The notes: generated from the letters alone by a model not told the origin. A DNA stretch of 64,000 nt from Gammaproteobacteria bacterium (GCA_030431675.1 JAUIIV010000002.1:164036-228035); one strand, 5' to 3'. Positions 47,270-56,549 are shown, counted from the stretch's first letter. A program made the numbers and translations.

Positions 47270-47964
47270 GAAAAGCCTTTGCTATCGCTTGCCTAGATGG
47301 CGGTGCAATAATAGCCATACAGATTGCTAATTTTCTATTAGTATATTTCACCATTAAAAACCATTTTTTAACAGATATAAATGGTTTTAGTTTAGATAAA
47401 ATAGCTACTGTCCTTTTTAGCATTTTAAATGCCTCTGCAATTACTGTTAGAATAACTGGCCTAAACTTTGGACTCAAATACCCGTTAGCTAATTGTTACC
47501 AACACGCTTTGCGCAGGCTACCAGCTACAATTTCATTATGCTGTATCGGCGCTCTGTTTTTCTTGTTTGTGGTAACCCCTTTAATGATATTTATTATGAA
47601 TACTGGCATGAGTCGAATAGGCCTACTACTATCATGTGCAGCCTACCCATTTATACAGACTACTTTTAATTATGTACTTATGGAAGAAACAAATGCTATT
47701 GATGCAATTGCTGCAACACTCAGATTATTCATAAATCGCATAAACTGGCGCATTACTTTGCACTTAGTATGCCTGTATTGTATACCTCTGACTATTGCAA
47801 ATTTACTATCTATATCAGTTTTGCAGAATTCATCTCAATATATACAATTAGCCTCACAAATTTGGATGCTATTCTGTGACATAGTTACTATAACTATTTT
47901 TGCAGAAAATATTCAGCGCAAAGTTAAGAAAACAAACACAAAAATTAAGACTTTTGTTGCTTAG
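47230..47964 (+). CDS. Multi-pass membrane protein of unknown function
   Basis: 244 residues with about five to six hydrophobic segments (FAIACLDGGAIIAIQIANFL; ISLCCIGALFFLFVVTPLMI; LLLSCAAYPFIQTTF; ITLHLVCLYCIPLTIANLL) and a basic C-terminal tail. It overlaps nusB by 40 nt and has GGAG about 10 nt before the ATG. The 3' end overlaps the convergent glycosidase gene by 20 nt. No family recognised. Confidence 0.7.
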   Translation: MRKQYNPGISNLIRKAFAIACLDGGAIIAIQIANFLLVYFTIKNHFLTDINGFSLDKIATVLFSILNASAITVRITGLNFGLKYPLANCYQHALRRLPATISLCCIGALFFLFVVTPLMIFIMNTGMSRIGLLLSCAAYPFIQTTFNYVLMEETNAIDAIAATLRLFINRINWRITLHLVCLYCIPLTIANLLSISVLQNSSQYIQLASQIWMLFCDIVTITIFAENIQRKVKKTNTKIKTFVA

Positions 47965-49027
47965 CTACAACCACTAGGGCGTCTGCAACTGGACGTCCTG
48001 GCAAAACAAAACTACGCTTACCTTGTATACCATCATGCACATACATAGAAGAAGATCCCCCACCGTCTAGGTTAAGAGCATCAGTACATCCATAGTTAGA
48101 CATAAAATACGCTAATTCATTTAAAGTCATACCTGAATCCTCTGCTATAAAGCTCTTCTCTACTACCACCAGAACTACGTTACCATTTTCCAACAACCCC
48201 ACCGCAGTACGAGAATGTCGCTGATTAACAAAATCTGAATTTAATTGTTCACGTTTATAGCTATTTACTATTTTTCCGTTCTTAATTAATAATGGTCCAC
48301 CACCAACTATATTCGGCAAATTATTCCAAATACTACTACTAGACATATCTAGCAATGGAATTACCCTTACATTTAATTCTGCTCGATTACCAACTGTGAT
48401 ATTGTTAAGCCGCTCTTGTATTTGGCCGCTTACATTATATAGATATGTGTTAGGAGGAATTAAAACACTACCTGCGGTATATATATCAGTAATCTGCGCT
48501 TGTGAAATTATCAATGCTGTATTATCAATCAATTTTATATGATCTATATAGCTATCTGAGAGCAACATAGCCCGGTTTCCGTCTACAAGCTTATTTGTCA
48601 CATGTATAGGGTATGGTTCAACTGCATTGCCTATCTCTAACACACTATCTGTTTGCAGTATATCGAATAATATTTTATTACTAGCAGGATCCCATCCCAT
48701 AGCACCACGCGACTTATAAGCTATACCATGCCAATAATTATCTATCTTTAGAACTCCGGCAGGCAGCGCAGTATAAGATATAGGTTGATTAAGTCTAAAG
48801 AAACCACCATTAATTGCAGCCAGTGCATTAGTCTCTTGTGCTATATCACTAACCGTTGCAATACCACGATTAATATCTTGAGCCCTGACAATACGTAAAG
48901 TAACTTTATTGGGATCTAGTATCAGGATATTGATCTTAGTGGATGGATCACGTGTTTGCGATTCATAGCTAACACCAGAGAAAGCACAAAGGAGTGGCAA
49001 ACAAAAACACAGTAAAAGATAGCGCAT
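47945..49027 (-). CDS. Phosphodiester glycosidase family (NAGPA-like) secreted protein
   Basis: 360 residues from the second Met. Signal peptide RYLLLCFCLPLLCAFSG, then the NAGPA/DUF2233 fold: AAINGGFF (about residue 87), VGGGPLLIKNGKIV, RHSRTAVGL and the hallmark NLDGGGSSSMYV. The family includes the human uncovering enzyme and bacterial exopolysaccharide- or cell-wall-linked glycosidases; the substrate here is unknown. It starts 15-18 nt after amrS ends, on the same strand. Confidence 0.85.
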   Translation of the reverse strand: MRYLLLCFCLPLLCAFSGVSYESQTRDPSTKINILILDPNKVTLRIVRAQDINRGIATVSDIAQETNALAAINGGFFRLNQPISYTALPAGVLKIDNYWHGIAYKSRGAMGWDPASNKILFDILQTDSVLEIGNAVEPYPIHVTNKLVDGNRAMLLSDSYIDHIKLIDNTALIISQAQITDIYTAGSVLIPPNTYLYNVSGQIQERLNNITVGNRAELNVRVIPLLDMSSSSIWNNLPNIVGGGPLLIKNGKIVNSYKREQLNSDFVNQRHSRTAVGLLENGNVVLVVVEKSFIAEDSGMTLNELAYFMSNYGCTDALNLDGGGSSSMYVHDGIQGKRSFVLPGRPVADALVVVAKQQKS

Positions 49028-49044
49028 TACATAATTGTACAAGC

Positions 49045-50136
49045 CTATTGTATCTTATGCAATCGCACTGCCTTTCTCTTAGCTCCCCAAGCGCCTGGTG
49101 GGCCAGAGAACACTCCAGGACACTTTGCATCACAGTAAGAGCAGCATCCATTGTCAGTTAAATGATATGATAAGATATTGTACCAATCACGCTCTATAAT
49201 ACACTTGCCACATGCATGACAATATGTGCTCCCGCCAGTGGAGTCATGGACATTACCGGTATATACATAACGCAAACCACTGTCCATAGCTATCTGCCGA
49301 CATAAAGTTAAAGTTGCTGGTGGAGTAGCAGGGGTATCCATCATTTTCCAATCCGGATGAAAGGCAGTGAAGTGCAATGGTACATCAGGGCCTAAGTTTT
49401 CCATAACCCATTTACTCATTTGAGCTATTTCTTTGGGATCATCATTTTCACCTGGAATAACCAGATTAGTTAATTCTAGCCAAACATTAGTTTCATGTTT
49501 GATGTACGTTAGGGTATCTAGGATATTCTGCAAATGTGATCCAGTAATCTTGTGATAAAACCGTTCTGTAAATGCTTTTAAATCAAGATTTGCTGCATCC
49601 ATGTATTGATAAAATTCTTTGCGTGGTTCTTGGCACACATACCCTGCAGTTACCGCAATTGTTTTTATACCTAGCTCCTCACAAGCTACAGCAGTATCTA
49701 TTGCATACTCCATAAAGACAATAGGATCGTTATAAGTAAAGGCTATGCTATTACACCCTAATTGCTTAGCCGCAGTTGCGATGTGATAAGGTGTTGCTTG
49801 ATCCATTAGAGTATCTAACTCACGTGATTTACTTATATCCCAGTTCTGACAAAACTTACAAGCTAAATTACAACCTGCAGTGCCAAAAGATAAAACTGGT
49901 GTACCAGGTAAAAAATGATTTAAGGGTTTTTTCTCTACTGGGTCAATACAGTAGCCACTTGACCTTCCGTAAGTGGTGAGTACAATTTGATCATCTTCAC
50001 AAGCGCGTACAAAACACAAACCACGCTGCCCATTACGTAATTTACAGGCGCGTGGGCATACATCACACTGTATTCTGTCATCGCCAAGTGCATGCCAATA
50101 CTTTGTAGGATGTGCTGCAAATTCATCTTTTTCCAT
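49045..50136 (-). CDS. amrS: AmmeMemoRadiSam system radical SAM enzyme
   Basis: 363 residues. N-terminal CDVCPRACKLRNGQRGLCFV cysteine region, radical SAM motif AGCNLACKFCQNWDIS (CxxxCxxC), LDLKAFTERFYHKITG, and a C-terminal cysteine-rich part CHACGKCII and CCSYCDAKCPGVFSGP. Similar to pyruvate-formate-lyase-activating-like enzymes but in the AmrS context: it is divergent from amrB and amrA. The reaction of this system is not established. Confidence 0.93.
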   Translation of the reverse strand: MEKDEFAAHPTKYWHALGDDRIQCDVCPRACKLRNGQRGLCFVRACEDDQIVLTTYGRSSGYCIDPVEKKPLNHFLPGTPVLSFGTAGCNLACKFCQNWDISKSRELDTLMDQATPYHIATAAKQLGCNSIAFTYNDPIVFMEYAIDTAVACEELGIKTIAVTAGYVCQEPRKEFYQYMDAANLDLKAFTERFYHKITGSHLQNILDTLTYIKHETNVWLELTNLVIPGENDDPKEIAQMSKWVMENLGPDVPLHFTAFHPDWKMMDTPATPPATLTLCRQIAMDSGLRYVYTGNVHDSTGGSTYCHACGKCIIERDWYNILSYHLTDNGCCSYCDAKCPGVFSGPPGAWGAKRKAVRLHKIQ

Positions 50137-50178
50137 AAGTTAATTATAATATTTATAAGAGTTTTTTTTGGAGCTAAC

Positions 50179-50964
50179 GTGCATATACGACAACCGTGTG
50201 TAGCTGGTTATTTCTACCCTGGAGACAGCAAAGAGCTGCAGGGAACCGTTGATTCTTTATTAGAACTAGCCAAAGAGCCGCAGTTACCTGCCCCAAAAGC
50301 TATCATAGCCCCTCATGCAGGCTATATATATTCAGGGCCAATCGCCGCGACCATATACAAAACACTTATTCCACATAAGGATACTATTAAACGCGTTGTG
50401 CTACTTGGTCCTGCACATCGTGTAGGATTCAATGGTATTGCAGTGACCAAAGTAGATAGTTTTGCCACGCCTTTAGGCACAATTCCAATAGACCATGACG
50501 CAATTAAAGATGCAGTCAAGCTAGATAATGTTGCCATATATGAACATGCGTATGATAGAGAGCACTCTTTAGAAGTACAATTGCCTTTTATACAAACTGT
50601 TCTAAACAATTTTTCCCTTGTCCCATGCGTCGTCGGTAATGCAGAGCCGAGTACCGTTGCCACGCTGATAGAAACATTATGGGGTGGCCAAGAAACACTC
50701 ATAGTAATTAGTTCTGACTTAAGTCACTACTACGATTACCAGACTGCGCAAAAGCTCGATAAGGAAGCAACCAAAGCAATCCTCGCACTTGAGCCACAGA
50801 AACTAAATAACAATCAAGCATGTGGCCGCTTACCTGTAAAAGGCCTTTTGATAGCAGCAAAACATAAAGGATTAACTGCCACAGTATTGGATCTACGCAA
50901 CTCTGGAGATACAGCAGGAGATAAGAGTCGTGTAGTAGGTTATGGAGCATATCATTTTGATTAA
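50179..50964 (+). CDS. amrB: AmmeMemoRadiSam system protein B (MEMO1 family)
   Basis: 261 residues from the GTG at 50179, preceded by TTGGAG at 5 nt; the longer frame to 50092 would run into amrS upstream sequence. RQPCVAGYFYPGD is the canonical start, followed by IIAPHAGYIYSGPIAA, LLGPAHRVGFNG, REHSLEVQLPFIQ and VISSDLSHYYDY. The His/Asp/Cys residues resemble LigB-type dioxygenase metal sites. It overlaps amrA by 23 nt. Confidence 0.94.
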   Translation: MHIRQPCVAGYFYPGDSKELQGTVDSLLELAKEPQLPAPKAIIAPHAGYIYSGPIAATIYKTLIPHKDTIKRVVLLGPAHRVGFNGIAVTKVDSFATPLGTIPIDHDAIKDAVKLDNVAIYEHAYDREHSLEVQLPFIQTVLNNFSLVPCVVGNAEPSTVATLIETLWGGQETLIVISSDLSHYYDYQTAQKLDKEATKAILALEPQKLNNNQACGRLPVKGLLIAAKHKGLTATVLDLRNSGDTAGDKSRVVGYGAYHFD

Positions 50965-51511
50965 TCAACAAGACAGTAAAACTCTATTAAGCGCAGCCCG
51001 GCAATGTATAGAACACGGGATCACATATGGACTACCGACCGAAGTAAAAATGCAAGATTATTCGGCAACATTACAAAATAAGCAGTCATCCTTTGTTACA
51101 CTACATAAGCACAAACAACTTCGTGGATGCATAGGCTCGTTGCAGGCAAAGATGCCTTTAATTGCAGATGTTGTAAAGAATGCTTTCTTGGCTGCATTTC
51201 GTGATCCACGTTTTCAACCAGTAATAACCAGCGAAATACCAGAGATTGATTTAGATATTTCTGTTTTAAGTATACCTAAGCCAGTAAGCTTCACCTCTGA
51301 GCAAGACTTACTACAACTAATACGTCCAGGGATAGACGGGCTTATCCTACACGACCAAGGTCACTCCGGAACTTTCTTACCCACTGTATGGGAACAAATC
51401 CCTGATCCACAAACATTTCTAGCGCATTTAAAACAAAAAGCTGGACTACCACCTGACTATTGGTCAGATACTATTAAGGTAGAACGTTACACTACTCAAT
51501 TATTATCCTAA
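50942..51511 (+). CDS. amrA: AmmeMemoRadiSam system protein A (AMMECR1 domain)
   Basis: 189 residues. FVTLHKHKQLRGCIGSLQAK contains the family signature LRGCIG; AFLAAFRDPRFQPV and DGLILHDQGHSGTFLP-TVW follow. Function of the AMMECR1 domain is unknown; it almost always occurs with AmrB and AmrS in bacteria. Coupled to amrB by overlap. Confidence 0.94.
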   Translation: MEHIILINQQDSKTLLSAARQCIEHGITYGLPTEVKMQDYSATLQNKQSSFVTLHKHKQLRGCIGSLQAKMPLIADVVKNAFLAAFRDPRFQPVITSEIPEIDLDISVLSIPKPVSFTSEQDLLQLIRPGIDGLILHDQGHSGTFLPTVWEQIPDPQTFLAHLKQKAGLPPDYWSDTIKVERYTTQLLS

Positions 51512-51584
51512 AATATAGATATTTACTAGTAATACTACTTGGAGAAATAGAATCAAGATTCTTACACCACGCATAGCATTATCA

Positions 51585-52949
51585 TTGCTAATTTGCACTT
51601 GGGCTGCTGTATTCTGGACAGAACTAGTGTCTATGCTTAGCATCTACATACATAGTGGATATGATCATCAAGGATGCATACTGCCATTTGTACTGCCTAT
51701 CATAGCTAGTTTTGAAAGCAATGAACTAAAGCGCACTAATCCAAACTGTAGTCGGAAATCCTTGCTAATAGTTGCGTTACTAGTAATAAGTTGGGTATTT
51801 GTAAAATTCTTAGAAGTCCAATGGTTACAATATATGATAATGCTTGCAATGCTACCTAGCATAACAGCAGTTTGTTACGGCTTAAAAACTACAAAAATTC
51901 TGAGTTATACATTTGTTTGTCTGCTATTATTCTTGCCTTACGGCCAGTCACTGTTTGCCCAATTACAAAATGTATTTGCTAGTATACTAGTAAAAATTAT
52001 ATCTATAATCCACACCGCTACCTACTGGGATGGCAACAATGTCTATGTAGGCACAAATCAATATGTCATATCTAGCATGTTTATTAGCATGCAATATATG
52101 ATGTTTTATTTATGCATAGGATCTATATTTAGTGCAGTATTTAGACGAAAATTATTCTCACGAATATACTATGCATTACTATTTGGTATAATCCCATTTA
52201 CTGCATTGATGTGTACATTTACAGCACTCACTATAATAAAATTGCCGCTTAAGACAGATCAACTGCAACTAGTTGGCTGGGCTGCTACTCTATTAAGCAT
52301 AATATATATTATTAGGCACGGTTTTAGAACTAAAGTAAGATATTATACAAACCATGATATTGATTGGCACAATGCTTACCCACAACGCAGTGCAAAGCTG
52401 CTTACTAACTTTATGTTAACTATGCTTTTACTTATTGCGAATAACGGCATAAAACATATCGAACTAAAACCACAATATATATTAGCTAACAATAACGGCT
52501 ACTTTAGCGCCTTGCACGAATGGGGCCAACCAATAGTCATAAATACTGAGCAGGATACATACATAGCAGAATATAAAAGGAATAAACAAAGTATCTTTGT
52601 TACGACTAAAAGTACTTCTCTAGATACGGGTACAAACCAAATGTTAAATTCAGATTGGCGCTTAATAAAATCACAACCTAATAAAATAAATATATTAAGC
52701 CAAATATTGCCTATAACTGAAACAATTATGCAGAAAGACGGTATATCTAGAATTACTTGGACTATACAAAAAGTAAATGGAAAATATATCAATGATGCCA
52801 AAGTAGGTTTATTCCTTGAAAAATTACATACATTACAAGGACATAAAATCAGCTCTAATATTATATCTATATCGACTCATGTAGATACAGATTTAAATGC
52901 AGGTCGAGAAACTCTAAATAATTTTCTACAAGACTATATGCTAAAATGA
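51585..52949 (+). CDS. Exosortase/EpsI-like membrane protein without catalytic residues
   Basis: 454 residues from the TTG at 51585. Reading the same frame upstream adds NRIKILTPRIALSL, and GGAG at 51541 sits 7 nt before an ATC codon at 51552, so a non-standard start is possible. Residues 1-260 form about eight TM segments with exosortase layout (YDHQGCILPFVLPI; core QYMMFYLCIGSIFSAVFRR). Aligned to the core, the catalytic Cys is Phe166 and the catalytic Arg is Thr near 213; the His is not found. Residues about 300-454 resemble EpsI (DUF3485), as in exosortase A fusions. No PEP-CTERM protein is seen in the window. A non-catalytic envelope role is inferred. Confidence 0.6.
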   Translation: MLICTWAAVFWTELVSMLSIYIHSGYDHQGCILPFVLPIIASFESNELKRTNPNCSRKSLLIVALLVISWVFVKFLEVQWLQYMIMLAMLPSITAVCYGLKTTKILSYTFVCLLLFLPYGQSLFAQLQNVFASILVKIISIIHTATYWDGNNVYVGTNQYVISSMFISMQYMMFYLCIGSIFSAVFRRKLFSRIYYALLFGIIPFTALMCTFTALTIIKLPLKTDQLQLVGWAATLLSIIYIIRHGFRTKVRYYTNHDIDWHNAYPQRSAKLLTNFMLTMLLLIANNGIKHIELKPQYILANNNGYFSALHEWGQPIVINTEQDTYIAEYKRNKQSIFVTTKSTSLDTGTNQMLNSDWRLIKSQPNKINILSQILPITETIMQKDGISRITWTIQKVNGKYINDAKVGLFLEKLHTLQGHKISSNIISISTHVDTDLNAGRETLNNFLQDYMLK

Positions 52950-52953
52950 TAAT

Positions 52954-53316
52954 ATGGAGCAGATGAATAGTAAGTTCACAGATATAGTTATTCCTGATGA
53001 TTTAGGTAACTTCTTAGATATGTACCGCGGTAGCGGCATAGCCAAAATATTACAAGAGCAATTTCTTGAAGTATATGCACAAGATGAGCAGTTGGCATTC
53101 AGTTCACTTGGCAATTTCTTAGATATATTGATTCAGTATTATAAAGAAGCTGCTCTAAACCAAGAAATAAAAGATGAGTACACATACAATGAAATTCAAG
53201 CAATGCTAACAAAAATGAGCAAACAACCTGAATATATGGAATATGCTTCTTTTCTAGACGATAAAGTAAATGCGATGCAAAATGCTGATCTAGCAAAGAA
53301 CCAAGATGTAGAGTAA
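52954..53316 (+). CDS. Small acidic protein of unknown function
   Basis: 120 residues, acidic and helical, no signal peptide. The segment LGNFLD occurs twice (DDLGNFLDMYRG near 19; SSLGNFLDILIQYY near 50), suggesting a duplicated helical unit. Starts 4 nt after the exosortase-like gene, so it is probably co-transcribed. ATG at 52954 or 52963. Not recognised. Confidence 0.65.
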   Translation: MEQMNSKFTDIVIPDDLGNFLDMYRGSGIAKILQEQFLEVYAQDEQLAFSSLGNFLDILIQYYKEAALNQEIKDEYTYNEIQAMLTKMSKQPEYMEYASFLDDKVNAMQNADLAKNQDVE

Positions 53317-53332
53317 TTATCTTATTTTGATC

Positions 53333-53878
53333 TTAGTGAAGAACGCGATCTTTTTGAATAATGATGTACTCAGCCACTTTATGTACTTCTGACCATAGAC
53401 GCTGATATGTTCCATCAGTACTTAACGTGTCCTCATCACTTCTTTTGCCAAAGATCTTATTAAACTTTTCCCGGATACGTGGGTCTTGATTAATTTTATC
53501 CATAACTTTTCCACCGTCTGGAGCCACTGCCATTCTAATCAGACCTAGATGACGCTTGAGTTCTGCAGCTATCGATGACTCAGTCTTGATTAAATTATTG
53601 TAGCTTTCCTCAGTGCCATTATTAATACTGGTTCTTATAGCAGCACAGGCAATCTTAAAGGATTTGAATCCATTAAAAGTGATACCAAAGCGGGTATATA
53701 TGCCCTTAAGATCCTTGGTCATCTGTTTTACGCGATTTTCAATATCATCAGTATATGCCTCTAAATCAGCATTAGAAACCGTAGTATGCTTATCAGCAGA
53801 CTGTAGTTTCTTTTGCAAAGCTGCAAAATCAACATTCTTGCCACTTGAAAGCCCAAAAATGTTGCCTAACCAAGACAT
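53333..53878 (-). CDS. Cytosolic helical protein of unknown function
   Basis: 181 residues. GGAGGG precedes the ATG, so it is a well-expressed real gene. N-terminus MSWLGNIFGLSSGKNVDFAA is slightly hydrophobic but no signal peptide; the rest is predicted helical and charged (YTDDIENRVKQMTKDLKGIY, ELKRHLGLIRMAVAPDGGKV). Convergent with the preceding gene. No family recognised. Confidence 0.65.
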   Translation of the reverse strand: MSWLGNIFGLSSGKNVDFAALQKKLQSADKHTTVSNADLEAYTDDIENRVKQMTKDLKGIYTRFGITFNGFKSFKIACAAIRTSINNGTEESYNNLIKTESSIAAELKRHLGLIRMAVAPDGGKVMDKINQDPRIREKFNKIFGKRSDEDTLSTDGTYQRLWSEVHKVAEYIIIQKDRVLH

Positions 53879-54085
53879 ATATACCCTCCAAAATTAAGTT
53901 GGCTTACATCTTTAATATAGCCTGAATAGCACTATATATGTTGATTTTACTGTATATAAATACAAACCAACGGTAAACTCTATATATTTGCTATTATTAT
54001 ATTCAGTACTGAAAAAATTTTTCTTATAACTGCATATTGAAGGTAACAACCTTTTTGCACCAAAATTAGTATAGGGATTTACCAT

Positions 54086-54241
54086 ATGATGGCTCTTTTA
54101 TTTATTTTTATCCTTGGGGCGATAGTATTCGCATGGCTAGGTCAACGCTCTATCGCGATGTGGGGCTACTCTATTACATTATTTGTAGCCATAATCTGGT
54201 TCTTCCACCATGCCACTGATAAATTAACCATCCAGCTGTAA
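54086..54241 (+). CDS. DUF5993-like small membrane protein
   Basis: 51 residues, two hydrophobic segments: ALLFIFILGAIVFAWLG and WGYSITLFVAIIWFFHHATD. Small proteins of the DUF5993 type are typically encoded just upstream of dsbB, as here (13 nt to dsbB). ATG ATG start at 54086. The role is not established; an accessory to DsbB is inferred from the pairing. Confidence 0.7.
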   Translation: MMALLFIFILGAIVFAWLGQRSIAMWGYSITLFVAIIWFFHHATDKLTIQL

Positions 54242-54254
54242 TAAGGAATTAAAT

Positions 54255-54806
54255 ATGCCAAGGAAAAGCGCTAAGATCAAAAAAATAGAAAACATATGTA
54301 ATAGCATAGAAGCAACTGGAGTAGCTGTTATTCTGTTAATGGCATTTGCGCTACAGGTAGTACTCAATGAACTACCATGCCCGTTATGCTTACTACAACG
54401 CATAGGCTTTTTCATGATAGCTTTTGGTTTCCTGATGAATCTCCGCTTTGGCCTTCACCCTAGCCATTATGCAATGGTGATCTTAGGTTGTGTATATACG
54501 TCTTTAGTTGCATTACGACAAATTGCATTACATGTGGTCCCCGGCACAGGTAGTTATGGTTCTCCAGTATTTGGCTTACATCTCTACACCTGGTCATTTA
54601 TTGTTTCTGTAGTGATTCTAGTGGTGACTACATTTTTGATGAGCGTCGATAGACAATACCTTGTACCTATCAAGAAAAAAAATAATATGCATTTAGTGAT
54701 TAACTCGTTGTTCATAATATTAGTGTTACTCTTGATAATTAATATTATTTCTGTATTCTATGAATGCGGATTAAGTCAATGCCCTGATAACCCAACTAGA
54801 TATTAA
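54255..54806 (+). CDS. dsbB: DsbB-family disulfide bond formation protein
   Basis: Inner-membrane quinone reductase that reoxidises DsbA-like proteins. 183 residues, four TM segments plus a C-terminal fifth. The first periplasmic loop has the redox pair LPCPLCLLQRIG (Cys42, Cys45). The second loop (GTGSYGSPVFGLHLYTW) has no cysteines, unlike E. coli DsbB; instead the C-terminal end after the last TM has Cys171 and Cys176 (YECGLSQCPDNP). No dsbA is adjacent. It lies between the DUF5993 gene and nhaA. Confidence 0.85.
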   Translation: MPRKSAKIKKIENICNSIEATGVAVILLMAFALQVVLNELPCPLCLLQRIGFFMIAFGFLMNLRFGLHPSHYAMVILGCVYTSLVALRQIALHVVPGTGSYGSPVFGLHLYTWSFIVSVVILVVTTFLMSVDRQYLVPIKKKNNMHLVINSLFIILVLLLIINIISVFYECGLSQCPDNPTRY

Positions 54807-54809
54807 GAA

Positions 54810-55982
54810 ATGCGTTCACTTAAAGATTTTTTAAAAATTGAATCTTCCTCAGCAATATTTTTATTTGCTGCGACATGTGTTGCTTTATTTTTTGCAAATA
54901 CTCAGCTACATGCCATATATAGTTATATTATTGATATTAATATCTCAATCCAAGTTGGCAATTTTGAGATAAAAAAACCTATTTTGTTATGGGTTAACGA
55001 TGGTCTAATGACCATTTTTTTCTTTATGATTGGTTTGGAACTTAAACGTGAATTTGTGCATGGACACTTAGCTGATCCTAAACAAGTCGTATTACCTGCT
55101 GCTGGCGCAATAGGTGGTATAATTGCCCCTGCAATTGTATTCTACATTATTAACCACGGCGACCCGAGCACTTTGCGCGGGTGGGCAATTCCAACTGCTA
55201 CTGATATTGCATTTGCGCTAGGTGTGCTGTCTCTATGCTCCTCGCGAGTACCCAAGTCAGCAAAGATCTTTCTGCTGACCCTAGCAATTTTTGATGATTT
55301 AGCTGCAATATTTATTATTGCATTATTTTACACTTCCAATATTTCTGTATCTGCTCTTACGTACGCATTTATAGGGGTCTTAGTGTTAATAATCCTTAAT
55401 AAAAGCAAAGTTATAGCTAATGCGCCTTACGTACTTGTAGGCATTTTCTTGTGGGCTTGCGTGCTCAAATCTGGAGTACATGCCACTCTTGCAGGGGTCA
55501 TAACAGCTATGTTTATGCCAGTTGGCAAGAACACACTTCGCCTAGAACATGACTTACATCCTTGGGTAGCATTCTTCATTCTTCCGCTATTTGCTTTTTC
55601 AAATACCGGACTTAATCTGCTAGAAGTATCTTTAGATAGCTTTATTAATTCTGTAACTTTAGGTTGTACCTTAGGGCTCCTTATAGGAAAACAAGTAGGC
55701 GTATTTACCTTTAGTTATATGGTATTAAAAGTTGCCAAGATCAGAAACGGCGATTTAAGTTTATGCCACCTATGGGGACTTGCACTACTGAGCGGCATTG
55801 GTTTTACAATGAGTCTATTTATTGCATCACTAGCTTATGGTCGGACCAATCTTGATGCAGTATTACAAGCTAGAATGGGAATTTTATTAGGATCCTTATT
55901 ATCTGGCATATGTGGTTATTTAGTATTACGCTACCTGTCTACTAGGCAGTCAAAACATGTTCCTAAGAAGCTTGCGCAATAG
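54810..55982 (+). CDS. nhaA: Na+/H+ antiporter NhaA
   Basis: 390 residues, twelve TM segments. NDGLMTIFFFMIGLELKREF, GWAIPTATDIAFALGVLSL, and LAIFDDLAAIFIIALFY with the paired Asp residues of ion binding. HATLAGVITAMFMPV and GIGFTMSLFIASLAY are also conserved. Starts 3 nt after dsbB. The 3' end overlaps the convergent gene at 55950 by 33 nt. Confidence 0.95.
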   Translation: MRSLKDFLKIESSSAIFLFAATCVALFFANTQLHAIYSYIIDINISIQVGNFEIKKPILLWVNDGLMTIFFFMIGLELKREFVHGHLADPKQVVLPAAGAIGGIIAPAIVFYIINHGDPSTLRGWAIPTATDIAFALGVLSLCSSRVPKSAKIFLLTLAIFDDLAAIFIIALFYTSNISVSALTYAFIGVLVLIILNKSKVIANAPYVLVGIFLWACVLKSGVHATLAGVITAMFMPVGKNTLRLEHDLHPWVAFFILPLFAFSNTGLNLLEVSLDSFINSVTLGCTLGLLIGKQVGVFTFSYMVLKVAKIRNGDLSLCHLWGLALLSGIGFTMSLFIASLAYGRTNLDAVLQARMGILLGSLLSGICGYLVLRYLSTRQSKHVPKKLAQ

Positions 55983-56549
55983 GTAGCCAGGTTTTTTACG
56001 CTCTTTAACTTTACGCTCTTCCGCCGTATCTGGCGCCTGCTCAACCGCATAACCAGAATGCAATAGTTTTTCTTGAACCTCTAATTGATGCTTACGTTCA
56101 TGCTCTGTTTGCTTCAAAAAAGCACGTAACCAAGGTAAAGGAGTATCTATAGTAAAATTCTGTCTCAATTGGATTAGCATCTGCTCAACGGTATTGGGAT
56201 CTACCTGTAATTTATTACATACGAAAGAAATAGAGACTAGTAACATATGCAATAGCAAGCGGGCAGTTACTTTTATATGCCCACCCGGTTTGTCAGTATC
56301 TAACTCTTGCTGACACGTATGCATTAGCTTTGCATAATCAACATTTAACTTTTGACACATCAGTTCTAAAATCCGCGTTGATTCAGCATCCCCTAAAAGG
56401 GCTGATATCTGCTCATATGTTTGCCATTCATGTGCTGGATCCATGCTCTCTAGCAATGCAGCGATCTTTTCAATTAAGGCGTACACCTTAGAATCTGAGT
56501 TCTCTAGGTGCAAAGCATGCAATGAGTCAAAATATTCGTTTTTATCCAT
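55950..56549 (-). CDS. Helical protein of unknown function
   Basis: 199 residues, helical, with a Lys/Arg-rich C-terminus (EERKVKERKKPGYLLRKLLR). No signal peptide; one moderately hydrophobic helix (ARLLLHMLLVSISFVC). Not recognised. Divergent from bufA, convergent with nhaA. The reading frame is open and the overlap with nhaA is at the two ends only, so I consider it real. Confidence 0.6.
   Translation of the reverse strand: MDKNEYFDSLHALHLENSDSKVYALIEKIAALLESMDPAHEWQTYEQISALLGDAESTRILELMCQKLNVDYAKLMHTCQQELDTDKPGGHIKVTARLLLHMLLVSISFVCNKLQVDPNTVEQMLIQLRQNFTIDTPLPWLRAFLKQTEHERKHQLEVQEKLLHSGYAVEQAPDTAEERKVKERKKPGYLLRKLLRNMF

Noticed and set aside
54010..54060. AAGGT/ACCTT hairpin with T-run before the DUF5993 gene
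   Set aside because: Stem is only 5 bp and lies where a promoter is needed; too weak to call as a terminator.
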